A DNA stretch of 39,338 nt, from contig JACDAL010000182.1 in assembly GCA_013695465.1 (NCBI GenBank), positions 1 through 39,338 of the forward strand, in the 5' to 3' direction. Shown one piece after another: positions 24,926 through 33,079 of the stretch; the stretch's first letter is position 1; the number at the start of each line of letters is the position of its first letter. This DNA is from Actinomycetota bacterium. Lineage in GTDB: Bacteria; Actinomycetota; CADDZG01; WHSQ01. Under the pieces are notes generated by a model. That model did not search any database. It was not told the origin of the DNA and saw nothing but the letters and a program-made list of their open reading frames with translations. A program made the translations under genes and the position numbers.

Positions 24926-25701
24926 GGAACCAGGAAACCGTGCTCTTCGAGAATCGCCCGCCCGCGCTTCGATAGGGCGAAATCCACGAACTCGCCGGCG
25001 GCACTCTCGGCGTCTGTGAGTTGGGCTATCGGGTAGGTGGCGATCACGTTGTCGGCTGCGGGGATCGGCACTCCCTCAACCTCCCCCTCGGCGGAGGCCA
25101 CGTCGGATGCGTAGACGATGCCCGCGTCGGCCTCACCGACTTGGAGCCGTGTGACCACGGCCTTGACCTCGGTCTCGAGCGAGTCCGGCTCGACATTCAC
25201 CCCGGCCTTGTCCAGAGCCTCGGCGGCGTACTTACCGGCGGGACACTCCTCGTTACACAGCGACAGAACCAGCTCGGAGTTCTCGAGGTCCTCGAGCGAG
25301 CGGATGCCTTCCGGATTGCCCGCCGACACGATGATCTCGAGTTTGTTCTTCACAAACACGCTCGGCTCGCCTTCGACGAGGTCGGCGTCCATCACCCTGA
25401 TCATGTTCGCCTCGTCGGCCGAGGCGTAGACGTCGGCTCGGGCGCCCTGCTCGAGCTGGGTGGCGAGGTCCGAGGAGGAGCCGAAGTTGAACCTGATCGA
25501 CGTGCCGGGCGAGTCTTCTTCTAGCTCCTCCGCCATGGCCTCGAACGCCTGGGTCAAGGACGACGCCGCGAACACGGTCACCCTGGACGCTTCGCTCTGA
25601 CCGCCGCCTCCCCCTCCCTCCCCGCCGCAGGCGCTCAGCGCCACGGCGAGGCCCAGCAGAGCCGCGGCATCACGACCTAGCGAGCGACGCGCGGGTGCCA
25701 T
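24922..25701 (-). CDS. modA: Molybdate-binding lipoprotein ModA
   Basis: 259 residues. Lipoprotein signal peptide with lipobox 'ALSAC' (Cys25) and a Gly-rich linker. The binding protein begins 'VTVFAASSLTQAFEAMA' and contains 'FNFGSSSDLATQLEQGARADVYASAD', split here as FNFGSSSDLATQL and GARADVYASAD; the paired Ser residues bind the oxyanion. The frame is open further upstream but ATG 25701, which overlaps the regulator stop by one base, gives the signal peptide. Tungstate binding is not excluded. Confidence 0.93.
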   Translation of the reverse strand: MAPARRSLGRDAAALLGLAVALSACGGEGGGGGGQSEASRVTVFAASSLTQAFEAMAEELEEDSPGTSIRFNFGSSSDLATQLEQGARADVYASADEANMIRVMDADLVEGEPSVFVKNKLEIIVSAGNPEGIRSLEDLENSELVLSLCNEECPAGKYAAEALDKAGVNVEPDSLETEVKAVVTRLQVGEADAGIVYASDVASAEGEVEGVPIPAADNVIATYPIAQLTDAESAAGEFVDFALSKRGRAILEEHGFLVP

Positions 25702-26099
25702 CACGGGGCCGGCAGCTCGATCACCACGTTGGTCGCCTTCACCGCTGCTAGGGCGCGCACGCCGGGGGCAAGACCCAGCTCGTCGGCGGCCTCGCACGAC
25801 ATCAGCGACACGACTCGATGGGGGCCGGCCTGCATCTCGACCTGGGCCATCACCTTGTCCCTCAGCACCCTCGTGACGATCCCGGGAAAGCGGTTGCGCG
25901 CCGACTGCGCTCCAAAGGCTTGCGGCTCGTCGTAGCGGCCCAGCTCCGTTGCCAGGCGAGCGAGGTCCGAGCCCTCGATGATGCGTTGGCCGCCTTCGGT
26001 ACGGTCGATCGCCAGGCGCCCCCCATCGGCCCAGCGGCGGAGGGTGTCGGCGCTCACTCCGAGGATCTCGGCAGCCTCTCCCAGGCGGTAATCAGGCAT
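25701..26099 (-). CDS. MerR-type HTH plus Mop/TOBE molybdate-responsive regulator
   Basis: 132 residues. N-terminal excisionase/MerR-type helix-turn-helix (about 3-55, 'RLGEAAEILGVSADTLRRWA', then 'RTEGGQRIIEGSDLARL'). C-terminal Mop/TOBE oxyanion-binding domain (about 65-132, 'NRFPGIVTRVLRDKVMAQVE', 'LAAVKATNVVIEL'). This domain pair replaces ModE in many actinobacteria. As the first gene of the mod operon it probably senses molybdate and controls modABC. TACCAT (26105-26110) 5 bases upstream may be a leaderless -10. Confidence 0.9.
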   Translation of the reverse strand: MPDYRLGEAAEILGVSADTLRRWADGGRLAIDRTEGGQRIIEGSDLARLATELGRYDEPQAFGAQSARNRFPGIVTRVLRDKVMAQVEMQAGPHRVVSLMSCEAADELGLAPGVRALAAVKATNVVIELPAP

Positions 26100-26388
26100 G
26101 GGGCATGGTAGCAGAACCCCGCACATCGTATGTAAGAGAATCAAGTAGCTGTGATTTGCAGGCTAATGCCCGGGGATGGAGAGACTCAAACGACCGCCCG
26201 GCCACCGCGCGGGGCCGGGCGGCCAGGATCGGGCGCCGGGGGGGATCCGGGGGTCGGGCCCGGGGGGCCGGAGGCACCCCGAATTCGGTTTTGTGCCAGA
26301 AAGGGTGCGGAATCCGCCCCTGATCTGGCTTAGAACCGACTCAGGGGCGGGTCGAGGCGGGGCCAGGCCCGGGGGGCCGGGTGGGCCG
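26100..26388. other. Spacer between the mod operon and the DUF2332 gene
   Basis: Contains the mod promoter on the minus strand, a hairpin (GCCCGGCC 26196-26203 with GGCCGGGC 26213-26220), and repeat copy A (26289-26351). A 15-bp direct repeat, GGCCCGGGGGGCCGG, flanks that copy at 26257-26271 and 26366-26380. Open frames across it are G/C-run artefacts. Confidence 0.5.
26289..26351. repeat. 63-bp interspersed hairpin repeat, copy A
   Basis: Aligns without gaps to copies B (29199-29261) and C (32822-32884). The core is a stem CCGCCCCTGA (26314-26323) with TCAGGGGCGG (26341-26350). It lies just downstream of the DUF2332 gene. Confidence 0.8.
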
Positions 26389-27450
26389 TTACCGAGTGAC
26401 CGGCCTCACTCCCTCACCGTGAAAGCCACAACGGGCAATGACCGCGTCCTCACCCGAGGGCCACAGCGCCAGGCTCAGCGCGCACTCAGCCCCCTCCGGC
26501 TCCATGCGCAGCCACGCCACCGGCGCTCGCCGGGTTGCCGCCAAGCCCGCCGCCGCAATGGACTCCTCGAGCCGGCGACGCTCTTCTGGATGGAGGTACT
26601 GGGCGACTATCGAATGAAACACGACCGTCGCTACTCCGGGGGCCGGAATAGCGAGCTGGTCGTCCAGCCACGGCGCAGCGGCGGCACAGTCGACCTCCGC
26701 CGGCACCCGGGCCGCCACCTGGAGGGCGAGCCGCAGGTGACGCAGACGGAGGAGGTGGTCGGCCCAGATGCAGGACGTCAGGGTGAGCCGCCCCTCCTCG
26801 GTGGTGGGGTCTACCGGCGCTTGATCACAGCCTCTGCGGGAGGCGATGGTGACGGGTACATCGAAGGCTCGCGGCACTCCTTCGAACGAGCACAGCCTCA
26901 CCGGCGACGAGAGGTCGCCGCGCTTTTGCCCGCGCGCCTCGTACTGGTAGAGGTCCCAGCGCAGGTTCAACCCCGCACAGGCTCCGACCTCGAGCAGGCG
27001 CAAGGGCAGGCCGGTGCGTGCGGCGACTTCCAGGAAGCCGCACAGAAGCGCCTGGCTGCGGCCGACCTCGTTGGTCTGGAGCGGCCTCGCCACCAGTTCC
27101 CGGATCATCTCGGTGCGCTGCTCCAGGAGATCGGCCAGGGCCGGCCACGCCGCGGCAGGATCGGCTCTACCGCCGACCGAGGGGTAGTGGGGGGCGAGTC
27201 GGGGCGCCCGGCCGTCGAGCACCAGCCGGTGCACCGCCGCCATCAACCTCAGCCCGAGGGCCGAGTCGGAGGGATCGGCACCGTGCCCGCGCAGGACCTT
27301 CGCCGCGGGCCCTCCCGCGCCAACATCGTCGGCGCAGCGCTCGAGCAGCCCGGCGTAGAGCGGCGAACCCATCGAGCGCGCCTGACGCAGCAGGCGCCGT
27401 TGCACTCGGGCGAGGTCCTCGAAAGAGGGCGGCTGAAGTGTGATCCGCAC
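26389..27450 (-). CDS. DUF2332 family protein
   Basis: 353 residues, matching the DUF2332 family found mostly in actinobacteria. Family features: 'SPLYAGLLERCADDV' near the N-terminus, 'QTNEVGRSQALLCGFL' and 'LRLLEVGACAGLNLRWDLY' in the middle, and 'VVFHSIVAQYL' towards the end. The 'LLEVGACAGLNL' stretch resembles a class I methyltransferase glycine loop, so a SAM-dependent role is possible, but no function is established to my knowledge. GTG 27450 start. Divergent from the ABC-F gene. Confidence 0.85.
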   Translation of the reverse strand: MRITLQPPSFEDLARVQRRLLRQARSMGSPLYAGLLERCADDVGAGGPAAKVLRGHGADPSDSALGLRLMAAVHRLVLDGRAPRLAPHYPSVGGRADPAAAWPALADLLEQRTEMIRELVARPLQTNEVGRSQALLCGFLEVAARTGLPLRLLEVGACAGLNLRWDLYQYEARGQKRGDLSSPVRLCSFEGVPRAFDVPVTIASRRGCDQAPVDPTTEEGRLTLTSCIWADHLLRLRHLRLALQVAARVPAEVDCAAAAPWLDDQLAIPAPGVATVVFHSIVAQYLHPEERRRLEESIAAAGLAATRRAPVAWLRMEPEGAECALSLALWPSGEDAVIARCGFHGEGVRPVTR

Positions 27451-27541
27451 ATTCTGCGCGCGACTCGATCTCGCTCAGCGCGCCCTCGGTACGGCGGATA
27501 TCGACGTACACAGGAGCGCGTGGCGTGGAGGCTGCCCCCCT

Positions 27542-27547
27542 TAGCAT
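27542..27547 (+). promoter_or_regulatory. -10 box, leaderless-type, for the ABC-F gene
   Basis: TAGCAT, 7 bases before ATG 27555. Confidence 0.4.
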
Positions 27548-27554
27548 TACAGCC

Positions 27555-29147
27555 ATGCTGCGAGCGCAAGAGATCGAGGTGGAGGTCGCCGGGAAGACGG
27601 TGGTGGAGTGCGCGACCTTCACCCTCCAGCCCGGAGACAAGGTCGGGCTCGTGGGCCGCAACGGCGCGGGCAAGACCAGCCTCCTGAGGGCCCTCTCCGG
27701 AGAGGCACCGCCCGTGGCAGGGCGGGCGGTAATCAAGGGGGAGCTCGGCTACCTGCCTCAGGACCCCCGCATCCGAGCCTCGGTCGCCCACGTCACCGGG
27801 GTGACCCACATCGTCTCGGGCCGTGGGCTGGACGAAGCCGCTCTGCGGCTCGAGAAGCTGCGGCTGGCATTGGAGGAGCGCGCAAGCAACACCAACGTTG
27901 CTCGCTTCGCGCACGCCGAGGAGAACTATCGCTTCGCGGGGGGCTATTCGGCCGAAGCCCAGGCCCGGAGCATCGCCTCGGGGCTGGGAGTGCCGGCCGA
28001 CCGCCTCGACCTGCCGATCGACGCCCTTTCGGGAGGAGAGCGGCGCCGGGTAGAGCTCGCTCGCATTCTGTTCGCGGGCAGCGACGTCCTGCTTCTGGAC
28101 GAGCCCACTAACCACCTCGACAACGACGCCCGGGCGTGGATGATGAAGTTCCTCAAGGGCTACCGGGGCGCGCTGATGGTCGTCAGCCACGACCTGCTAC
28201 TACTCGACGAGGCCATAACCCGCATCCTTCATCTCGACCGCGCAGAGCTCATCGAGTACCGGGGCACGTACTCCCATTACCGGGCCGCGCGAAAGGCCGA
28301 CGAGGCCCGGCTCGCCAAGCTCTCGGGCCGCCAGCAGGCAGAGATCAGGCGGCTCAAGGACCTCGCCGACTCGATGCGCCACCAGACCGAGAAGCGCGCC
28401 CGCATCGCCAAGACGCTCGACAGCCGGGTCCAGAAACTCAAGGACAGGGCGGTCACGGCCCCCCAGAGTTCCGAACGGGTGATGCGAGCTCGTTTTCCCG
28501 AGCCGCCGCGGGCCGGGAAGGTCGTCCTGAAGGCTCACGGCCTGGCCCAGCACTACGGAGGGCCGCCGGTGTTCGAAGACATCGCCTTCGACGTCGGGCG
28601 CGGCGAGCGGCTTCTCATCATGGGCCTGAACGGCGCCGGAAAGACGAGCCTGCTGCGCATCCTTGCCGGCCGCACCGCTCCCACCGCCGGTGCGCTGTCC
28701 TGGGGAGCGGGTGTCAGCGTCGGTTACTACGCACAGGAGCACGAAGGCATCGAGCCCGGCCGCGCCGTGCTGGCCCACGTCAAGGCACAGTCCGGAGCGG
28801 GCGATCAGCAGCTGAGAAGCCTGCTCGGGGGCTTCGGGCTGCCGGGAGAGTTCGCCTTCCAGGACGCCGGCACGCTCTCAGGCGGGGAGAAGACCAAGCT
28901 CGCCCTCGCGCAGCTCGTCGCCGGGCGCCACAACGTCCTGCTGCTCGACGAGCCCACCAACAACCTCGACCCCCCGTCGCTCGAAGCGGTCGCCGCGGCC
29001 CTGGGGGAGTGGCCGGGGACCATGATCGTGGTCAGCCACGACACGGCCTTCGTCTCGGCTCTGGAGCCCGACCGGGTGCTGATGATGCCCGAGGGAGACC
29101 TCGATTACTGGGACGAGGGGCTGCTGGGCCTGGTCGCGCTCGCCTGA
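27555..29147 (+). CDS. ABC-F family ATPase
   Basis: About 530 residues, two ABC domains and no membrane part. First domain: 'GRNGAGKTSLLRAL', signature 'LSGGERRRVELARIL', Walker B 'LLLDEPTNHLD'. The linker (about 230-310) is basic and helical, with 'YSHYRAARKADEARL'. Second domain: 'GLNGAGKTSLLRIL', 'LSGGEKTKLALAQLV', 'LLLDEPTNNLD'. ABC-F proteins bind the ribosome E site and help stalled translation or give antibiotic protection; this one resembles the Ettre/YdiF/Uup-type housekeeping members more than known resistance factors, but subgroup is uncertain. An alternative GTG at 27525 has AGGAG 8 bases upstream, so two starts are plausible. Confidence 0.93.
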   Translation: MLRAQEIEVEVAGKTVVECATFTLQPGDKVGLVGRNGAGKTSLLRALSGEAPPVAGRAVIKGELGYLPQDPRIRASVAHVTGVTHIVSGRGLDEAALRLEKLRLALEERASNTNVARFAHAEENYRFAGGYSAEAQARSIASGLGVPADRLDLPIDALSGGERRRVELARILFAGSDVLLLDEPTNHLDNDARAWMMKFLKGYRGALMVVSHDLLLLDEAITRILHLDRAELIEYRGTYSHYRAARKADEARLAKLSGRQQAEIRRLKDLADSMRHQTEKRARIAKTLDSRVQKLKDRAVTAPQSSERVMRARFPEPPRAGKVVLKAHGLAQHYGGPPVFEDIAFDVGRGERLLIMGLNGAGKTSLLRILAGRTAPTAGALSWGAGVSVGYYAQEHEGIEPGRAVLAHVKAQSGAGDQQLRSLLGGFGLPGEFAFQDAGTLSGGEKTKLALAQLVAGRHNVLLLDEPTNNLDPPSLEAVAAALGEWPGTMIVVSHDTAFVSALEPDRVLMMPEGDLDYWDEGLLGLVALA

Positions 29148-29198
29148 GGGGCTCGGATAAGGGGCTCGGAATCTGTCCTGCAGGCGCCCCCAGTCTGG

Positions 29199-29261
29199 CT
29201 TTGTGTCAGGAATCGTGCGAAATCCGCCCCTTACCTGGCAAAGAGCCAGCGCAGGGGCGGG
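29199..29261. repeat. 63-bp interspersed hairpin repeat, copy B
   Basis: Gapless match to copies A and C. Outer stem CCGCCCCT / AGGGGCGG; inner stem CTGGC / GCCAG is formed by bases that differ from copy A, so pairing is kept while sequence changes. It lies between the convergent ABC-F and helicase genes. Confidence 0.8.
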
Positions 29262-29307
29262 GTTTGGGTGAGGGCGGGGTTTGGGTGAGGCCGGGGTTTG
29301 GGTGAGG
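29257..29307. repeat. Three 17-bp tandem repeats
   Basis: GCGGGGTTTGGGTGAGG at 29257-29273 and 29274-29290 and with one change (C for the first G) at 29291-29307. They abut the end of repeat copy B. Confidence 0.85.
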
Positions 29308-29346
29308 CCAGGGAGCGGGCGCGCTGGACGGCTGCGGTGGGCGCCC

Positions 29347-31218
29347 CTACTCGAGCCCGCTGAGCACCGAGATCACCTCGGCCCCGTAGCGCTCGAGCTT
29401 GGTTGGTCCGATCCCTGAGATCGCAGCGAGCTGGCGGGGCGAGCGGGGGTTGCAGCGGGCAATCTCCTCGAGCGTGCTGTCGTGGAAGACCACGTAGGCG
29501 GGCACATTGTCGTCCCGGGCCCGTTGTGCCCGCCACGACCGCAGAGCCTTGAACGCGTCCGTCGACGCACCGGACGAGCCTGGAGCGGGCGCCTGCTGGG
29601 GCCGCGAGGTGGCGTCGAGCTCGTCCAGGAACCGGCTCGGAGTCCCGTTCGGCGGGTAGCTGAGGGTGAGGTGGGTCTTCGCCCGGGTGATCCCGACATA
29701 GAAGAGGCGCCGTTCCTCGGCGACCGCCTCGGCCGTCTTCGACCTCTTGAAAGGCAGCTCCCCCTCGAGCAGGCGAGGCAGAAACACGGCTTCGAACTCC
29801 AAGCCCTTTGCGCGGTGGTAGGTGAGCAGGTTCACTCCCCTGCCCTCGCCCTCGGAGCCGAAGCGGGCCTTGAGATCTGTCACGAAATCCGCCACGGTTC
29901 CGGCGCCGTCGTCGAACTGCCGGGCAAGGCGGATGAGGCGGGCGAGATCCTTCTGACGGGTCAACTCTTGGCCGCCCACGTCGTCGGGCACCTCCTCAAC
30001 GAAGCCGTCGCGGCGAGCGAGCTGCGACACCAGGTCCGCGACATCGCTCGAGCCTCGCCTACCCAGCGCCCCCAGCATGCGGCGGGCGGCGGGCCGCGCC
30101 AAGAAGGAGCCGTCCTTGACTTGAAAGGGGATGTCGCGCTCGGCAAACGCCTCCTCGAAGTCCTCCGAGCGATAGTTGACCCGGTAGAGCACTGCCATGT
30201 CCTCGTAAGCCACGCCCTTGTGAAGCTGCTCGGCACGGCTTGCGATCCAGGAAGCCTCGTCTTCGCTGTTTCCGAGCAGCTCTATCGCCGGCACCGGCCC
30301 CGAGGTCCGCACCGCCTCTAGCACCTTCTCCGCGCCGCCCAACCGAGGCACGAGCCGGTTGGCGGTCGCCAGCACCTCAGGCGTGGAGCGGTAGTTCTTC
30401 TCGAGCCGGACCACTTTGGTGCGCGCAAAACGGGCGGGCATCTCTAGGAGGTAGCGAGCGCTCGCCCCCGTGAAGCCGTAGATCGACTGGTAGTCGTCCC
30501 CCACGACGCAGAGGTCGTCGCGCTCCCCCAGCCAGCGCTCCAGCAGCGTCTGCTGCAGCAGGTTTACGTCCTGGTACTCGTCCACCGTGAAGGCGAGGTA
30601 CCGGCCCTGAAAACGCTCGTTGGCATAGGAGTCGTTCTCGAACATGTCCACCGCCAACTCCAACAGGTCCTCGAAGTCGATCAGGCCGCGGGCAGCCTTG
30701 CCCTCCTCGTATTTGGCGAACAGAGAGCTCATGAGCTCGGCAGGGATCGGCGGCTCGTGAGCACCGAGGCGCTCCAGATAATCGTGAGCTCGGATGCGGC
30801 GGTTCTTGGCCCACTCGATCTCCGTGGCGAGGTCGATGGCCGCCCGGAAGCGATATGGCTTCGGGAGGCGATTGGCGAGCTGGCGGAGGGCAAGGCCCTT
30901 GGAGGGCAGGATGTTTCCGGGCGGCTCCTGGGCGAGGTGGCGCAGCTGAGCAAGGGCCGCGGAGTGGAAGGTGCGGGCCCGCACTCCGGTGACGCCGAGG
31001 GCGGCGAGCCGGGCACGCATCTCGCCGGCGGCCTTGTCCGTGAAGGTCACCGCGAGTATCGACGCCGGCTCCAGATCGCCCGAGCTCACCTGGTTGGCAA
31101 TGCGGCGGATGATCGTGGTGGTCTTGCCGGAGCCTGCTCCGGCGAGGATGCACACGGGCCCTCGGACGGCCTTCACCGCGTCGATCTGCTCGGGGTTCAG
31201 ACCTTCGAATACGTCCAT
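29347..31218 (-). CDS. UvrD/PcrA-like DNA helicase with HRDC domain (UvrD2-like)
   Basis: 623 residues, superfamily 1A helicase. Motif I 'AGAGSGKTTTIIRRI' (from residue 26), motif Ia region 'LAVTFTDKAAGEMRARL', motif II 'FTVDEYQDVN', motif III 'VVGDDYQSIYGFTGA', motif IV 'LEKNYRSTPEVL', and motif V-VI 'TYHRAKGLEFEAVFLP' and 'YVGITRAKTHL'. An HRDC domain closes the protein (about 545-620, 'VPAYVVFHDSTLEEIA'). This is the arrangement of mycobacterial UvrD2, although I see no four-Cys motif before or after it. It unwinds DNA 3'-5' in repair. ATG 31218 is the family start; the frame is open to 31263. Confidence 0.93.
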   Translation of the reverse strand: MDVFEGLNPEQIDAVKAVRGPVCILAGAGSGKTTTIIRRIANQVSSGDLEPASILAVTFTDKAAGEMRARLAALGVTGVRARTFHSAALAQLRHLAQEPPGNILPSKGLALRQLANRLPKPYRFRAAIDLATEIEWAKNRRIRAHDYLERLGAHEPPIPAELMSSLFAKYEEGKAARGLIDFEDLLELAVDMFENDSYANERFQGRYLAFTVDEYQDVNLLQQTLLERWLGERDDLCVVGDDYQSIYGFTGASARYLLEMPARFARTKVVRLEKNYRSTPEVLATANRLVPRLGGAEKVLEAVRTSGPVPAIELLGNSEDEASWIASRAEQLHKGVAYEDMAVLYRVNYRSEDFEEAFAERDIPFQVKDGSFLARPAARRMLGALGRRGSSDVADLVSQLARRDGFVEEVPDDVGGQELTRQKDLARLIRLARQFDDGAGTVADFVTDLKARFGSEGEGRGVNLLTYHRAKGLEFEAVFLPRLLEGELPFKRSKTAEAVAEERRLFYVGITRAKTHLTLSYPPNGTPSRFLDELDATSRPQQAPAPGSSGASTDAFKALRSWRAQRARDDNVPAYVVFHDSTLEEIARCNPRSPRQLAAISGIGPTKLERYGAEVISVLSGLE

Positions 31219-31245
31219 CCGGCCAAAATAAAGGACGGAAACCTG

Positions 31246-31291
31246 CCCGCCGAGCCGGCCCATTCGACCTGTCGACCCGCCGAGCCGGCCC
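31246..31291. repeat. 16-bp direct repeat upstream of the helicase
   Basis: CCCGCCGAGCCGGCCC at 31246-31261 and again at 31276-31291, 30 bases apart (about three helical turns), beginning 28 bases upstream of the helicase ATG. Confidence 0.8.
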
Positions 31292-31307
31292 GACCCCCGG
31301 GCGCGGC

Positions 31308-31353
31308 GAAGGCCTCAGACGACGGTGGGGGCCCTGCGGCGTCTGAGGCCTTC
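31308..31353. repeat. Perfect 14-bp inverted repeat between helicase and PQQ dehydrogenase
   Basis: GAAGGCCTCAGACG (31308-31321) and CGTCTGAGGCCTTC (31340-31353) with an 18-base loop. Lies upstream of both divergent genes, so it is not an ordinary terminator. Confidence 0.8.
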
Positions 31354-31477
31354 AGCCTCTCGGAGTGAGCTGGTTGTCTGCGGGCCGGCCGGTGCTTTGG
31401 GGGGGCCCTCTTTCGGAGGGATACCTTGTGGCCGACCCAACAGGGACTTTGTACCCCGCTCGCCCCACGCCCGCCAT

Positions 31478-31512
31478 CCCCCATTCGGGGGAAAAAGGAC
31501 CCCCATTCGGGG
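31478..31512. promoter_or_regulatory. Twin palindromes upstream of the PQQ dehydrogenase
   Basis: CCCCCATTCGGGGG (31478-31491) and CCCCCATTCGGGG (31500-31512), 22 bases start to start, that is two helical turns. Placed 50-85 bases before the gene at 31563. The layout suits cooperative binding of a dimeric regulator; alternatively both can form small hairpins in RNA. Confidence 0.45.
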
Positions 31513-31562
31513 TAGTGACAACCTGCCGCAGGGGGAGACGTAGACACGAAGTTGGGATAGTC

Positions 31563-32777
31563 ATGGCTACCTTGAAAACCTTGCTGTCCGCCCTGATGCT
31601 GGCCCTTGTTCTCAGCGCGTGCTCGTCGAGCTCTCCCTCCGCCCCCGAACCCGGCGCGACCTCTCCTCCGGACGAGGGGCCGGCTACGAGCAATGCTCGC
31701 CCAGGCCCCTCCCTCGATACCATCGGCATTGAGCTGCTGGAAGTGGCTGCGGGCTTCGAGCAACCCCTCTATGCCACGCACGCGGGAGACGCCTCCGGAC
31801 GCCTCTTCGTGGTCGAGCAGACGGGAGCCGTCAGGATCGTCTCGGGGGGCCGAGTGCAGACCGAGCCGTTCCTGGACCTCTCCGAACGAGTGGTGGTCGG
31901 ATCGGAGCAGGGCCTATTGGGGCTCGCCTTCCATCCCTCCTACGAGGACAACGGGCGGCTGTTCGTGAACTACACCGATCTCAACGGTGACACCGTAGTG
32001 GCCGAGTTCGCGGGGGCGGGGGGCCGCGCCGACTCCTCCTCCGAGCGAGTTCTGCTCACGATCGAGCAGCCTTTCCCGAACCACAACGGCGGAGCGCTGG
32101 CTTTCGGACCCGACGGTTTTCTCTACATCGCCACAGGGGACGGGGGCAGCGGCGGCGATCCCATGGGCAACGGGCAGAGCATCGGCACGCTGCTGGGCAA
32201 GCTCCTCCGTATTGACGTCAACGCCGCAAGCAGCGATCTCTCCTATGGAATCCCCGGGGACAATCCCTTCGTGGGTCGAGCCGGGGCCCGCCCGGAGATC
32301 TGGGCCTACGGACTCAGAAACCCTTGGCGCTTCAGCTTCGACGAGGCCACCGAGGAGCTGTGGATCGGGGATGTGGGGCAGTCGGGGCTCGAGGAGATAG
32401 ATCACTCGGGCGGTGGCCGAGGGGTCAACTTCGGGTGGAACGTCATGGAGGGCAACACCTGCTACGAGCCGCCCACGGGCTGCGACCGCTCCGAACTGCA
32501 GCTTCCCGTCGCCCAGTACTCACACGACCTCGGGTGCTCGGTTACGGGTGGCTACGTCTACCGGGGCCACACGCAGCGCGCACTGAGGGGGGTCTACCTG
32601 TTCTCCGACTACTGCTCGGGAACGATCTGGGGGCTGGACGCGGCGCAACCGGGGGCCGGCGCCGTGCGCCTGCTCGAGAGCGGTCGCGCGGTGAGCTCGT
32701 TCGGAGTCGACGAGACCGGCGAGCTCTATCTCACCGATCTCGGCTCGGGAACCCTGTTCCGCATCGTCTCGAAGTAA
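31563..32777 (+). CDS. PQQ-type aldose sugar dehydrogenase-like lipoprotein
   Basis: 404 residues. Lipoprotein signal peptide with 'LVLSAC' followed by a Ser/Pro linker. The remainder is a six-bladed beta-propeller of the GSDH/sorbosone dehydrogenase family: 'LYATHAGDASGRLFVVEQTG', 'GLLGLAFHPSYEDNGRLFVNY', 'FPNHNGGALAFGPDGFLYIA', 'GKLLRIDVNA', 'WAYGLRNPWRFSFD' and 'GVNFGWNVMEG'. The 'NHNGG' and 'GLRNPWRF' stretches are in the PQQ and calcium pocket. It oxidises soluble aldoses outside the membrane if PQQ is available; no PQQ synthesis genes are in the window. ATG 31563 gives the signal peptide; the longer open frame to 31365 does not. Confidence 0.9.
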   Translation: MATLKTLLSALMLALVLSACSSSSPSAPEPGATSPPDEGPATSNARPGPSLDTIGIELLEVAAGFEQPLYATHAGDASGRLFVVEQTGAVRIVSGGRVQTEPFLDLSERVVVGSEQGLLGLAFHPSYEDNGRLFVNYTDLNGDTVVAEFAGAGGRADSSSERVLLTIEQPFPNHNGGALAFGPDGFLYIATGDGGSGGDPMGNGQSIGTLLGKLLRIDVNAASSDLSYGIPGDNPFVGRAGARPEIWAYGLRNPWRFSFDEATEELWIGDVGQSGLEEIDHSGGGRGVNFGWNVMEGNTCYEPPTGCDRSELQLPVAQYSHDLGCSVTGGYVYRGHTQRALRGVYLFSDYCSGTIWGLDAAQPGAGAVRLLESGRAVSSFGVDETGELYLTDLGSGTLFRIVSK

Positions 32778-32821
32778 CTGCCGACAACCGCGTCCTTCCC
32801 CGCTCCGCGCCCCAGAGCTGA

Positions 32822-32884
32822 CTCTGTGCCGGATTAGGGGCGGAATCCGCCCGGTTTGTGACACAAAGCCGCGCCAGGGGCGGG
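32822..32884. repeat. 63-bp interspersed hairpin repeat, copy C
   Basis: Gapless match to copies A and B. Outer stem CCGCCC / GGGCGG, inner TTTGTG / CACAAA, again different bases that still pair. Followed by 'TGAGTAAGT' twice within about 30 bases. Lies after the PQQ dehydrogenase. Confidence 0.8.
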
Positions 32885-33079
32885 CGGGCCGGGTGAGTAA
32901 GTGGGTGGGGCTGAGTAAGTCGGTGTGGGTCGGTCGCTTGCCGCGGCCCCTACGCAATCTGCGCGAGAAGCTCAAGCGCCGGCCTCATAGCGACGAAGGC
33001 AAGGTAAGGACGAAGGAGAAACACCAGAAACCAAGTCCAAATCTCATCGAAACACAACCCGACATGGGAGAAGTTCGAG

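Noticed and set aside
26176-27687. 503-codon plus-strand open frame
   Set aside because: It runs antisense to DUF2332 and through G-rich spacer DNA; composition is that of a shadow and DUF2332 has clear family motifs.
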